In this document: positions 1-11,150 of the stretch, piece after piece | Layout: each line of letters opens with the position of its first letter | Position numbering within the stretch: position 1 is the stretch's first letter | Program-made: the position numbers and the translations under genes | The notes under the pieces: generated by a model | Told to the model about the DNA's origin: nothing | The model's database searches: none | What the model saw: the letters and a program-made list of their open reading frames with translations, nothing else | DNA from: Escallonia rubra | Lineage: Eukaryota; Streptophyta; Magnoliopsida; Escalloniales; Escalloniaceae | Length of the DNA: 64,000 nucleotides | NCBI GenBank assembly: GCA_033065855.1 | Contig: JAVXUO010002821.1 | Span: 248,001 to 312,000, forward strand | Direction of reading: 5' to 3'

Positions 1-298
1 GTTCAATTGAGCTATATAGTCATGCTGGTGCCATATAGAGTTAAATAGCAAATACTAATGTAGTTGTCATTAAAGATGGTTACACCATCACGTACCCCTT
101 TTTGAACTTCAGAGTGTTTTTAAGGTGTTATATATACATGTTCATGATGTTATTATAATAATTAAGTAGAAATAAAAAAGATATACAGTTTCATTTTTAA
201 ATTTAACAGGACTTATGCATACACCTTATCACTTTCAAATAAATTATTGCTTTGTACTGAATAGATTTAACAGAACGACCACATAATATCCAATATTG

Positions 299-346
<48 letters not shown>

Positions 347-757
347 TATTCTTGTAAGCTCCTACTAATTAGAACGTTCAATTGATTAAGATGGCATGTC
401 CTTATTTTAGAGTGTGTGCAATTATTTTTCACATCTCCTATGGTTACTATTTGTTGTTAAGTTATAGTTCTTATATCTGCTAAGTGCATTTAATGATACT
501 TTCTTATGAATGATACTTGTTTTATCACAATATAATACAACTTTTATATACCAAAATATGTCAGATTATACCTATAACTATAATGAACTTGGAAAGGACA
601 ATAAATATCATTATATTAGATTAATATTATAGGATGAGTGTTAATCAACCACTTGCTATTGAATTCACACAATAATCACCACCTATAGATACAACCAATT
701 GCATTATAATCAGAATTAAGATTTAATGCTTATAACTTGTCTACGATTTACTAATTA
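1..757. other. AT-rich intergenic DNA
   Basis: No coding frame or RNA gene is recognisable. The stretch is strongly AT-rich with one pure TA microsatellite and ends at the target-site duplication of the LTR element that follows. It represents the old insertion target of that element. Confidence 0.7.
301..341. repeat. TA dinucleotide microsatellite
   Basis: About 20 uninterrupted TA units are read directly. No inverted-repeat element is nested in this one, unlike the TA tracts near 19.6-19.9 kb and 22-23 kb. Confidence 0.95.
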
Positions 758-762
758 GTCTT
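758..762. other. Left target-site duplication GTCTT (partner at 18150-18154)
   Basis: The five bases before the 5' LTR are identical to the five bases after the 3' LTR. This fixes both ends of the 17.4-kb composite to the base and shows that the two LTRs belong to the same insertion. Confidence 0.9.
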
Positions 763-1011
763 TGTTCCCAACCTATTCTGGTCGCACCCAAAGGCCCACT
801 CGGGTCCCATTTTCCATGACACATCCATACAAGCAACAGTCATTTTCAACGTTCACAACCGGTCAAAGCATGCACGCTCAAGTCACATGCACTTCTCACT
901 TTCGTTACGTTACTTCGTCACTCAGAAGCTCATTTTCGCGCAAAGCCTCATGACACTTCGACCGTCGCACTTCGCATGTCGCCCATCGGTGCACCATGGC
1001 ACTTGCCCAAG

Positions 1012-1210
1012 GAAGTTGGCTCTGGCCTTCCCCTTGGGGTCGGCCTCGGCCTTGGCCTGCCCTATGGGGTCGGCCTCGGCCTTGGCCTTCCCCTTGGGGT
1101 CGGCCTCGGCCTTGGCCTTCCCTATGGGGTCGGCCTCGGCCTTCCCTTGGCGTTGGCCTTGGCCTCCCCCTAAGGGTTGGCCTTGGACTTCCCCTATGGG
1201 TTGGCCTTTG
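1012..1210 (+). repeat. Tandem array A in the 5' LTR (GGTCGGCCTCGGCCTTGGCC units)
   Basis: Roughly 30-bp units rich in CTTGGGGTCGGCCTCGGCC repeat about five to six times. Both strands give long open frames of G/L or P/R/W repeats; these reflect composition and are not genes. The corresponding 3' LTR array at 16060-16290 has a different unit order. Confidence 0.85.
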
Positions 1211-1257
1211 GTCTCCATACTTAACACCTTCACTTCTCTTCAAGGGACCATACATAA

Positions 1258-1425
1258 CTCCGCGACCCCGTCGCCCGGACACAACTCCGCGACCCCCGTC
1301 GTCCGGACACAACTCCGCGACCCCCGTCGTCCGGACACAACTCCGCGACCCCCGTCGCCCGGACACAACTCCGAGACCCCATCGCCCGGACACAACACCG
1401 CGACCCCCGTCGCCGGTGTCCGGGC
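1258..1425 (+). repeat. Tandem array B in the 5' LTR (GTCGCCCGGACACAACTCCG units)
   Basis: Units of about 27-28 bp with the core CCGGACACAACTCCGCGACC repeat about six times. Variants differ by single bases, such as GTCGTCC for GTCGCCC. The 3' LTR counterpart at 16365-16545 has different variants. Confidence 0.85.
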
Positions 1426-1714
1426 ACCGCGCTTCAACACTCCGCCGCGCCTGTGCGCCGCGCCGCTGATACAGCCGTGCCCCTCGGCTCTCTGTCACAC
1501 TACCGTGTCCCCGACACCATACGCACTACGTCGCGCCCATGCGCCGTGCCACTAACACAGACGTGCCCCCGGCACCTTACTCAGTTCATCGCGCCTATGC
1601 GCCACAATCATGTTACATGCCCCTGGGCACCACACTCATTCACCACACCATGCGCACATTGCCTTGGTCATGGAACATACTTCGACCCACTCTCCGGAGT
1701 GTGCAACATCCTGC

Positions 1715-2390
1715 GAGGATAGGCGACTCCTCTGGGACACTATCTCCGCTAGGGAGCTCTTCAACTCCCCTTCCGCCAAGTAAACGGCTCTTCCAGGATG
1801 CTACCTCGGCCAGTCGGGTAGACGGCTCCTCCGGGATGCTACCTTAACGTGCTCCGAGTGCTCCGGCACAAGGACTCACCCACGGGGATAGACGACTCCT
1901 TCGGGACACTATCTCTGCCAGAGAGCTTTTAATTTCAAATCCCCTTCTGCCAGGTAGACGGCTCCTCCGGGATGCTACCTCATCCAGTCGGGTAGACAAC
2001 TCCTCTGGGATGCTACCTTGACATGCTCCGAGTGCTCCGGCACAAGGACTCACCCGCGGGGATAGGTGACTCCTCCGGGACACTATCTTTGCCAGGGAGC
2101 TCTTCAACTCCCCTTCCGCCAGGTAGACGGCTCCTCCGGGATGCTACCTTGCCCCGCGCCAAGTGCTCTGGTACAAGGACTCACCCACGGGATAGGCGAC
2201 TTCACCGGGACACTATCTCTGCCAGGGAGCTCCAAGTGCTCCTGCACGAAGACTCCCCTTCTGCCAGGTAGACGGCTCCTCCAGGATGCTACTTGGCTGG
2301 CCAGGTAGACGGCTCCTCCGGGATGTTACCTCAGCCTGCGGAATAGGCGACTCCTCCGGGACACTATCTCTGTCAGGGTGCCTGCGTGAC
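1715..2390 (+). repeat. Tandem array C in the 5' LTR (GGCTCCTCCGGGATGCTACC units)
   Basis: Two alternating short motifs, GGCGACTCCTCCGGGACACT and GGCTCCTCCGGGATGCTACC, are embedded in a longer repeat of about 120 bp. That repeat includes the phrase CCAGGGAGCTCTTCAACTCC. The array runs almost to the CACTA insertion point. Confidence 0.85.
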
Positions 2391-2405
2391 TGGCCTACGT
2401 GTTCT

Positions 2406-2660
2406 CATTACGAAAAAAGGAGTTTCGGCGACGCTTAATTTTCGACGCTTTTAAAAATGTCATAAATAAGCTGTAAGTTGCGACACTTTCATTGTAACGT
2501 CGCAAATTTGCCGACATAATTATATTTGTGTCACAAACTTACCGACACTTTTTTACATGTCGCAAATTTAATGTCGCTTTTTATGCTTGCGACATTAACT
2601 ATGTGACATTCGTTTATGTGTCACTAAATAGCGACACTTAAAATAAAATGTCATCAGAAG
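2406..2660. repeat. Left subterminal repeats of the CACTA element
   Basis: Short motifs of the form TGTCGCAAA, GCGACACTT and TGTCACTAAA recur in both orientations about every 20-40 bp just inside the left terminus. In the CACTA family such repeats are transposase binding sites; that role here is inference. Confidence 0.75.
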
Positions 2661-2759
2661 TAGTTACTAAACAACTACGTTTTTATGACCCGCACATATA
2701 TATGCAGCATACAGTAAAACGTCAGAAAGTTTTTTGCTCTACTTCGATTAACGCACAAA

Positions 2760-2947
2760 GCTGCTGAACAATGGTAACCACCCCCACCCCCCACACCAAC
2801 ACACACAAACACACACAAATCTCGCCCTCTCTCTCTCTGGAAGCTGGATCTAGACACACACACCAATCTCTCTCTCTCTCTCTCTCAAAGCTGGATCTGG
2901 CCTGCGATTTCTCTTCATGGACTCTCGACTTTCAATCAGAGGTATGA
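2760..2947 (+). other. CA- and CT-rich leader with a possible short first exon
   Basis: CA-rich then CT-rich tracts precede an ATG at 2918. A short frame beginning MDSRLSIR runs into GGTATGAA, which looks like a 5' splice donor. This resembles the leader and first exon of a plant gene picked up with the downstream fragments. The source gene is not recognisable. Confidence 0.3.
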
Positions 2948-3027
2948 ACCCTACATTCCCTTCGTACCCCTGGTTTCTTCTCTCTCTCCCACACCAGTCT
3001 AATCTGTCCATTTATCTCTCTCACTAG

Positions 3028-3669
3028 CAACAAAAAATTCTGATGGTAGTGGTCTTGGACTTGCAATTTGTAAGAGGTATGTCACTTTTAATAATTCACA
3101 GGTTTCATGTCTGCCTGGGTCGTCTATGCAACTATGGGAAAAAGAGTCTCATCTTTTATTAGGCATTCTAATTTTTCGTGACCTGAGATCATAGATTGCT
3201 TTGTTTTCTATTAAATCTGCATTTCAGATTTTTAAATGTCGACCTATTTTCTTGTTTGTGGTTTGGACTTTGAAATGTGGTGACCGGTATATAAGCTTTT
3301 GTTTGTATCTCTTTTTTCAGGTGTTGCTTGATAGACTGTTTAAAGTTCAATTCCCTAATATGTGCTAACTGCATTAGCATTGGTATGTTTTGGATTCACA
3401 ATTTAGATGTAGGCAAGACAATCCACTGATTGAATTACTTGTGCTGAAAGCGCAAGACTGATAAAATATATGTAGGTTCATAAATCTTATGGAAGGGCAC
3501 ATTTGGATTGAAAGTGAAGGCCTTGGCAAGGGATCTACGGCTATCTTTGTTGTAAAACTTTGTACCCCTGAGCGCTCAAACACTTGAAGATTTCTTTTGT
3601 GCGCAAAGTTCCTGCCAATCATGGCCAGACAATTTTTTTGGGTATCAAAGTTATTGTCATGGACGACAA
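3028..3669 (+). pseudogene. Captured fragment of an ETR1-type ethylene receptor (kinase G2 box to start of receiver)
   Basis: Ethylene receptors are membrane histidine-kinase-like proteins; ETR1-type members also have a C-terminal receiver domain. The first exon piece (3028-3076) encodes ATKNSDGSGLGLAICKR, which contains the GSGLGLAI nucleotide-binding G2 box. A GT-AG intron follows (3077-3475). The next exon encodes [20 protein letters not shown] and then [14 protein letters not shown], the run that follows the G2 box in this family. A TGA stop comes next. After a frame change the sequence resumes VPANHGQT..LGIKVIVMDDN (about 3608-3669), the linker and first beta strand of an ETR1-type receiver. 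Everything upstream (sensor, GAF, most of the kinase) and most of the receiver is absent. The retained intron shows capture of genomic DNA. A functional receptor is excluded, but a chimeric transcript is possible. Confidence 0.85.
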
Positions 3670-4243
3670 TGTGTTAGTAATGTACATTTATTGAATCGAA
3701 AATTTAACAAATGCAATTGACAGTTTAGACACCCTCACATGATCGAATAACGCGAAATCTTGTCTTTCCTGCATTTTGGGACTCTCCCTAGAAATTGGTG
3801 TGGTTTTGTGGTTTTTGGGACCTCTTTGCTCCTGGTAGGTGTTGGGTTGCAAACATTCAAAATGGACCCAATTAAGGCTTCAATGTACTAGTTCAAACCT
3901 TCATCAGGATGGACTCGGTACTCCATCGTTGACCCTTATAAAATTTTTCAACATGTCACCTTTAGTGTTCATAAGCATGAGCCTCCCATCAAGTACAAGA
4001 CCATTCCTTGGGCAAGCACACCTAGAAAGTTTGCTACCTCCTAATCATTCACTTTAGTATAAGTGGCATTATAAGCTAAAAATGACAATATCATCAAAGC
4101 ATGATCTTTTGCTAATGCCAGAGTAATCAGTGCATATGAAGCTTGTACTGTTTCCTCTTGCAGTTGTACATTAGTTTGCTCAAGCAAACTCAATTATTGC
4201 TTAAACCATAATTCTTGCCTAGTGCCAATCTATAAAATATTTC

Positions 4244-4425
4244 AGTTTTGTTAAAAGAATGCAGGTCAAGCATTCCAATCCCAGTGTGTGTTTTTGTTAA
4301 AAGAATGCAAGTCAAGTCAAGCATTCCAATCAGACATGAATAAAAGAAGTAATAAAATACTTCAGTTTTGCCAAAACTGAGGTCTGTCTTTTTGTTAAAA
4401 GAATGCAAGTCAAGCATTCCAATCC
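4244..4425 (+). repeat. Three copies of a ~35-bp repeat inside the CACTA element
   Basis: TTTTGTTAAAAGAATGCA followed by (G/A)GTCAAGCATTCCAATC occurs near 4245, 4292 and 4391. The middle copy has an extra GTCAA. It lies between the two captured gene fragments and has no recognised function. Confidence 0.8.
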
Positions 4426-4927
4426 CAGCAGATTAATCAATAGCAGTAGAGTCATAAACAAGAAAGCAGAGCTTACAGCTGAACAAGTCACTTCCTTCAT
4501 TGCGTCAAACACGAAGAAGAGCGACAACAGACAGTAAGAGCCTTTGCCGAGAAAAAAGATAAGATCATCATGAAAGTTAGCCTAGCACCACTCCTGCTAC
4601 TTCCACTAATAAAACCCTTCCAACAACAGATTCAATTGCAGGAGAGCGTGAACAATAAGTTAGGTGGTTTGATTAGAATTAGACAATTCCTAAAGTTTTT
4701 ACTACAACTAAAGCACCAACTGCTATTATTCTGCATCTATCATCTACGTAAATTTCTTCTTCATTTCTTACTTCTTGCCCTCCAGTCACTCGCTGCCGTA
4801 AACAAGGACCAACTGCTATTATTCTGCCTCTCTACTGTTTTTTAAGTCTCTCCTTATTTTTAAGTCTCGTCCTTCATGTAGTACTGATTTCTCTCTAAAA
4901 CTGCTGTCTTTCTCGACTTACTTTCAG

Positions 4928-5837
4928 AGGCGCTTTTGTTCCAGTCTTGGTATGAGCAGCAAACAAGTTAAAACTTTCCAGGAAGCCGTCCAGAAGTCCA
5001 AAGATTGATATAAGGTACTCTGATTTATTTTGGCATCTTCAGTGCTTTGCAACTGAAGTTTCGTGTACCCCTAACCTACTCATCCCATTACATGCCCCCT
5101 CCCTGCACTTCGTACACTTGCAGCAAGTGTTTTTACAAAATGCCTACCAAAAATGGGTGGCTAGGTTCTTTTTGGTAGATTCTACTGGAATTTCTGGAGA
5201 CTAGATTGCTTACTGGGCCAAGAAAATCAGACCTGGTGGCAATGGATTGGCTTAATTTAATAAGCAATAGGAATTGCACAAGATTGGGTTATTTTCTTTG
5301 CTGTAATTTTAATTTTTTATTGATCAATGACTTCAGCTCTAATCTGGTAGCTCATTTACTTCTCAGTCTTATTAGTAGACCTTCTTCATATCATGCTTGA
5401 GCACGTCCGAATACATATACTCGAGTAAAGTTTGAATGGAAGAAAGTACTTTGTCTACTAACCAGCTGTTTAAAAAAAACTGGCCTCACTATTGTGCAGT
5501 TTCTATATTTGAATAATCTAATGGCACTTAATAAGACCTGATATGCTGATTACTCGCAAGTCTACCATGGTCAGAGATTCATTTGTTGCACCCAAAAAAT
5601 AAGATTTTCATTAACAACATTATAACTAGATGTTTCTTATACACTACCTAATCCAGAGATGAGTCACGTCTGATCAAACACATGTACTTGTCTTGGCTCT
5701 TTGACAACTCCGGCTTAGTAAATTTACTAATAATGTTTCTATTTATTCTTTTTATTGCAGATGGACCCCTATATCGATAGCTGGAGTGGTAATCTACACG
5801 ATCACTCAGTTTTCAGATGAGAAGAAATCCTGGGCAG
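4928..5837 (+). pseudogene. Captured fragment of the general transcription factor TFIIB (second cyclin fold, two exons)
   Basis: TFIIB bridges TBP and RNA polymerase II at promoters. The first exon piece (4928-5014) follows a CTTTCAG acceptor. It encodes RRFCSSLGMSSKQVKTFQEA and then VQKSKD before an in-frame TGA, and ends AAG/GTACTC. The second (5761-5837) follows TTATTGCAG and encodes TPISIAGVVIYTITQFSDEK, then KSWA before a GT donor. These match consecutive pieces of the plant TFIIB core: RRFCS.LGM..QAVKAAQEAVQKSE, then SPISIAA..IYMITQLSD.KK. The intron between them is 746 bp. The following DISLATGVAEGTIRNSY segment is not found. Same-strand position behind the receptor fragment makes this a two-gene capture. 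Confidence 0.82.
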
Positions 5838-6694
5838 GTTTGTATATCCTCATTGTTATTTTCGAGACTTGAAAGGAAATAGCAACTCCCGAGCCTCACT
5901 CTTGAAGAACAGGTCCTTATAATAACACGTTCACACCTATAAGATGGATGAATGCACTATACTAATTAATCGTATTTCCGGAAGTCTGCAAGTATACATT
6001 AGTTGAGATACTTGTTTAAATGTTTACTTGAGTGCATGTTTATTTTTCATATGATTGTCTTTTATTTTGTGTAACTAATGATTATATATGATCTAATTTT
6101 CTCAACATAAAAAAGTAAAGAAGAATTTTGTCATTTTGAAAATTTTGCAAAATAAGATGCAAGAATTAAATGTGATACGTAGATGAGTCTTTATCTTTCT
6201 TAATGCATTCTGTTTGTCGATTAATTTTTTGGTTTAATTCGACTTGTGTTATACCAATTAAATTTATAACATTTTTTCTTGACTTTTTTGTTTCTAGGTT
6301 TATATGTTGGGAAGACATACATCAATGCTTTTGTTGGACTTAGAAGAACCGATATGCACTATGCTGACATTTTGGATGAGATGTATATATGTTTAGGTTT
6401 GGTTGTTCAATGACATTACATTTGTATATTTTTGAAATTGAGAAATTCTAGATGATTATGTAATTAGGATGTGAATGTTGGATATGGTATCGTTGAATGA
6501 CATTAGCTTGTTTATGTAATGACGAGTTTATAAGCTTGTCGAATCGACTTGGTTGTTCATTATTCGTGTTGGATTGGAGTAGAGATTACTTAATTACTTC
6601 GCTTTCACATCTTAGGCCAATGGTTTTTTTTGACAAGTTTCAGAATATGCCAGGCAAAAAACTAGTTACAATTGCTAGTTACAATTGCTTAAAA

Positions 6695-7090
6695 GTGCCG
6701 TAAAGAGGAACGACATTTCAAAGATAATGCTGCAAAAACAAAAACTGACATTTAATGCAAGTGTCGCTAATTTTGCATCATTTCAAAGATAATGCTGCCA
6801 AATAAAAACTGGCACTTTAATGGAAACGTTGGTAATTTAGCGACATTTTTTTCAAAAGTGTCGCATACCTAAGTTGACTATTGACCCCATAAGAGGCACT
6901 TGAAAGTGTCGCACAAAAGTGTCGTAAGTCTTGCGCCGACGTTTCTAAGAAGTGTCGGGAAATTCCCGATGGACAAATTTGCGTCGCTTGTGAAAAGCGT
7001 CGACAAAGTGTCGGGAAACCATTTTGCGACACTTTTACTATCATTGGCGACACTTTTTTAGTGTCGCCTAAACCCCTTTTTTTTGTAATG
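6695..7090. repeat. Right subterminal repeats and right terminus of the CACTA element
   Basis: GTGTCGC, GCGACA and AAAGTGTCG motifs recur densely in both orientations. The element ends GTGTCGCCTAAACCCC followed by a T-run and GTAATG, the inverted counterpart of the left end. The density matches the left subterminal region. Confidence 0.8.
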
Positions 7091-7206
7091 TCTGGCACTG
7101 GGGGCTTGTGTCGGCACACCTAAGGACTATGACCCCTGGGTCACTTCGAGACGGGAGCAGGGCTTCGGAGGGCATCGCGCCTAGGTCACCTGGCAGTTGG
7201 GCGTCG

Positions 7207-10200
7207 TGTGACACCCTCAACCCAAGTGACATCACCGAGCTGAGTTATCAACCATAATCACTTTCAAAAACCCTGTGCTGAATACAGAGCAAGTACATCC
7301 TCATACTCATACATCATTAATAGACGCTCCAAATTGCGTCCTTACAAAAATTTTCTTACAAACATACATCATACTGCAGCGGAAGACTTTCAAGTCTTTA
7401 AACAACATGAAAGTATACAACCTAATATACGACTGTAGTCGTAGGACTCTTATCAACCTATCTCGCAACACATTCTTCATTCCACCATTCCTAGCTGTTC
7501 TTACCTCACACAACTGATCCCCTTACTCAACTTTTCTAGCTTGTGTCTTTTTCCTTTCTAGAAGGTTCTCCTTGATCAATCTCATAGCCTGCACAATACA
7601 ACATAAGGAATGAGCGCAAATCGCCCAGTAAAGACAACACGAGGAGTATTGTGTACAAATGATTCAAGAGACTCGGAGGAATAATAATCATCTCAACGAT
7701 AGAAATGAATCAAGAGTTCCAATAAATTTTCGACATCAGCATAATTGTCAAACGATAATTTTTCTTTCGTTAGACTGAGCGGCTTTAAGGCCCAATAGAA
7801 CAGCATTACTGCCACCTCCTCATGGACAAGACTGACTGACCGACAGACTGACTATGCAAGTGAACACTAAAATAGGAAATTGAAAAGATAAACATCAACG
7901 AAATACAAGTCATTAAAATCATTAACATCAAAAGAAAATCAAATGCAATGCAACTCAGACACGACATACTAGACTTGACCAGACATGACAGACTCGACTC
8001 GCGCGCCCTACATCCTCTTTGCCAGTGATCATGTTTCACAGGCCATCCTCCTCATATTGATGTCCCATTTTATGGGATGTTCATCTCAGTTTCAAGTAAA
8101 TAAAAGAGACACTGTCAACAAGCAGGGAACTCATTTAGAGTGCTTTCCCTAACCACGTTACAGCCAAACAACAAGACTTCGTCAACGGGGCGGACTAAGG
8201 GAAAGTTTATTCCATCTTATGTCCTCAATAACACACTCAACAAGGAATATCGGATCAAAAGATCAACCGGTGTTCAGACTTAACAACAAGAGTTCAACGT
8301 AACATCATCAACATGACGGACTTGGGAGAAGACTACCGCAAGCCCTCAACAACGTTCTTACATAAGAGAAATGTCGACTACCAATAAGTGCCGACATTTC
8401 ACAACAACACGCAACGACCTCAACAACATCATCATCAACGATAGGGCGGACTCGGGAGAAGTTTGCCACAAGTCCTCAATAGTGTTCTCAAAGAGAAGAG
8501 ATATCGGCTATCAATAACTGTCGGCATCTCACAACAACCACACGATAACCCCTTCACAACACCATCATCAACTTCAAGTATGCTAATCGAATCGAATCAT
8601 AGCATACTGGGACACCCATCATCCTCACTAAATTCTATCAACAGGGCGGACTAAGGGAATTATTCTACCCTAAGTCCTCAACAACACAATTCAAATATAC
8701 GTATACCGGTCACAATGACTACCGGTGTCAACACATAACAACAAGAGTCCAACATAAACGTCATCAACATGGTATGCTAATCGAAACAATGAATTAGCAT
8801 AATAGAACCGCATTGTCCTTACTTGATTGGCTTATAGCCGAAGCAACTCGCAATCTCTGATCGCAACGAGCTGCATCACCTAGTCAAATAATACTCTGCT
8901 CGTTAGAAATCATTCCACATATACGCACTCCCAATTCTACCCCTTCCCATTTAATCATTTATAGCGTCTTACGACAGCTTGTTAATCCGATCCAATAATT
9001 GGATCATTAACCTAGCTTACCAACGCATTAGCAGTAGCCACTATCTCATTATTTCAACGTATTAACATCATTCCTCACTTCCCACCATTTTGAACGCTGA
9101 ATTACACGCGTTCCCTAAAATTTGGCGTCAACATGGCAAATTATGAAAATACCCCATCTAGGCGGCAAATTACCAAAATACCCCATGACGGTTCACTACC
9201 ACTCCAACACCTCAAATCTGCTTCAAAACAACCTTTCAGGTGTTTTACAACCCTTCCCAGAGTAACAAGCCCATTGGAAAATTTTACTGGGAAAATTACC
9301 AAAATACCCCTCTTGGTGGCAAATTACCAAAATGCCCCGTGAGGGTTCTCGGCATCAGAAAAATCTCAAAAGTGCTTTAAAACGCTATTTTAAACCTCCT
9401 GAATTCATTCTTGAGCTAAAAAGTATTTTACAAAATTTTCGCCCAAAAATCTCGAACTGGTGTCCGGACTGAGCGCTTAAAAGTCCGTTCGACCAAAAAT
9501 AGCTAACGACTTCAGAATGGCCCGAAATCCTGGGAAATGGAACTTCCCAACATCCTAGGTTTCTCATAAAAGGTTCACATGAAACTGTGCTCGTTTAATA
9601 TTTTACTTTTCACTACAAGGTTTCAAAGTTCCCGCAGCGGTTAACCCACCTTCCCGACCTCGGAAAAATCTGAAATTTTCCCACAATGTATGTCTCTCAG
9701 AACTAACTGGGGTTATAGTTTGGCACTTTGTCCAATTATGTCCCGAATCATTTATAAAAATTCGTGAGGAAACTGCCTAAAAGAATTCTATCTTTAGTGA
9801 CAATTACAGTCACTATTCAAATCAAAGGCACACACTACTGCACCTTTTTCCACACACACTTTCTTCTTCCTTCAGCCGTGGTGTTCATCCCACATCCACT
9901 TCATAGCCACTACCTAATTCATCTCCAATCCATTCCAAGTTGTTATGAATGCATTATATCACCTTAATTACACTTAAACACACATTTTAACACTTAATTA
10001 ACACACACCATCTCACCCGTAGCCCACAAACTCAAAACACACACGCGGCACACACTGAAGTGCACACAAACACACTCACGACCCCAAAACACACTGATTT
10101 TCACATTACACTCTAAGGCCCAAGCTTTTATTCCCCCTAATCCCCACGTGGAACACCCTAAAACACATGAACTCACACCTGCACACACCCACGAAGCCTT

Positions 10201-10881
10201 CACAGCTCCACATCCGTTTACAGTGCACGCGACACCTACACTGATTCACGCAATGGAATTACAACTTGAAAAACAAGGGATTACCTTCGAAGAAATCCCC
10301 CTAACTTCTCTAGTTTCTCTCTGTTCTTTTCATGTTCTTTTTTTTCTGCTTATTTCTTCTTATTCCTTTCTCGAAAAGGAAAGATTTCCCCTTTCATTTT
10401 GTTTTTCTTTCCAATTAGGATAAAACCAATTAAAATCATATAAAAATATGAGATTAGTCACCACATGAGGTGGCATCTCCTTACACCAAAATTCCTGAAA
10501 ACATGACACATGGGCCTAATTTTTGGAATTTGCAAAATAGTCCTCAAGTTCTCAAAATTGCATTTTGACCCCTCGACTTTAGAAAATTACAACTTGACCC
10601 CAAAATCACCATAATCCCTCCTTTAGCCCCTAGCACCTCATTATCATCGAAATGACACTATTTAATAAAAAAAAGCATCCCGTTCACCATATTTTCCAAA
10701 ATTACATTTTTTTGCCCCTTAACTTTCCAAAATTACATTTTAATCCCCAAAACCACATTAACCCCCTATTTAGCTCCCTAACACTTAATCATCATCAACA
10801 TATTTCTACTTAATAAAAATAGCACCCCTTAATTAATAACTCACGGTTAGATTAATTTCCGGTATTTTTCGGGGTATCACA
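7207..10881 (+). mobile_element. Solo LTR of a large-LTR retrotransposon family
   Basis: This segment starts TGTGACACCC and ends GGGGTATCACA. It is flanked by the 5-bp duplication CGTCG (7202-7206 and 10882-10886) and interrupts the 5' LTR of the gag-only element. TG...CA ends, a 5-bp duplication, 3675 bp length and the lack of any gag or pol fit an LTR left after LTR-LTR recombination. A diverged relative occurs near 38755-41538; both share an AAGGAATGAG..AAATC.CCCAGTAAAGA phrase, GGCGGACT..GGGA-type repeats, a GCTAATCGAA-like block and a CA-rich downstream domain. The length resembles LTRs of Tekay/Del chromoviruses, but without coding sequence that lineage is only a guess. Confidence 0.85.
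8188..8770 (+). repeat. Four diverged tandem units inside the solo LTR
   Basis: Units of about 130-200 bp each begin with GGCGGACT(A/T)(A/G)GGGA or GACGGACTTGGGAGAA. They continue through a CCTCAACAAC phrase and an inverted pair such as ATCGGCTATCAATAACTGTC, and end with CATCATCAAC. The second LTR of this family (39570-39790) has about two similar units, so the array is a family trait. Confidence 0.7.
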
Positions 10882-11104
10882 CGTCGGGTCTTCCCCACCG
10901 CTGCCAGGCATGTAGGACTCTGTAAGGGCTTGGATTGGAGGATAGATCAAGGGGTTCTCTGGCCACACTAACGCTGTGGGAGCCAGTCTTGCCAAACAGA
11001 CATAGAGACACTGTGCGGGGCAGGCCTGGTGAATATGCGATCCCACAGTCCGTGGAGCACCAGCACCCGTGGACCCCCCAGTGACGTGTCACTCCCGGGG
11101 AACG

Positions 11105-11150
11105 CCACGTGTCGGTTAATGACATCATCATCTCAACCTTTATAAATAGA
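11105..11150 (+). promoter_or_regulatory. Probable LTR promoter: G-box and TATA box (5' LTR)
   Basis: GCCACGTGTCGG contains the G-box CACGTG at 11106-11111, followed by GACATCATCATCTCAA and TATAAATA at 11141-11148. The same order is kept in the 3' LTR. Transcription would start about 30 bp downstream, so the U3/R border is near 11175. G-box binding by bZIP or bHLH factors is family knowledge; activity here is inferred. Confidence 0.6.

Larger units (their letters stand above)
2406..7090. mobile_element. CACTA-type DNA transposon carrying host-gene fragments
   Basis: The element begins CATTACGAAAAAAGGAG and ends in the near-perfect inverted form (CTTTTTTTTGTAATG). It is flanked by the 3-bp duplication TCT at 2403-2405 and 7091-7093. 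Comparison with the uninterrupted 3' LTR shows exactly this segment is extra. A 3-bp duplication, termini one base from the canonical CACTAC, and many GTGTCGC-type subterminal repeats in both orientations at both ends fit CACTA (En/Spm). No transposase could be read in its 4685 bp, so it is probably non-autonomous. Its interior holds exon pieces of an ethylene receptor (3028-3669) and of TFIIB (4928-5837), both on the plus strand. Confidence 0.88.

Noticed and set aside
887-1555. Open frames of 100-222 codons in the 5' LTR and matching ones in the 3' LTR (15931-16566).
   Set aside because: They translate the tandem arrays A and B in several frames and on both strands. No domain is present and frames are not kept between the two LTRs.
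3780-4080. Possible third captured gene piece between the receptor and TFIIB fragments.
   Set aside because: Frames are short and gave no family I could recognise, so no claim is made beyond transposon interior.
4570-4845. Leucine-rich 91-codon frame between the captured gene fragments.
   Set aside because: It begins with a good ATG but has no recognisable domain. Other frames over the same DNA look equally plausible, and it lies in transposon interior.
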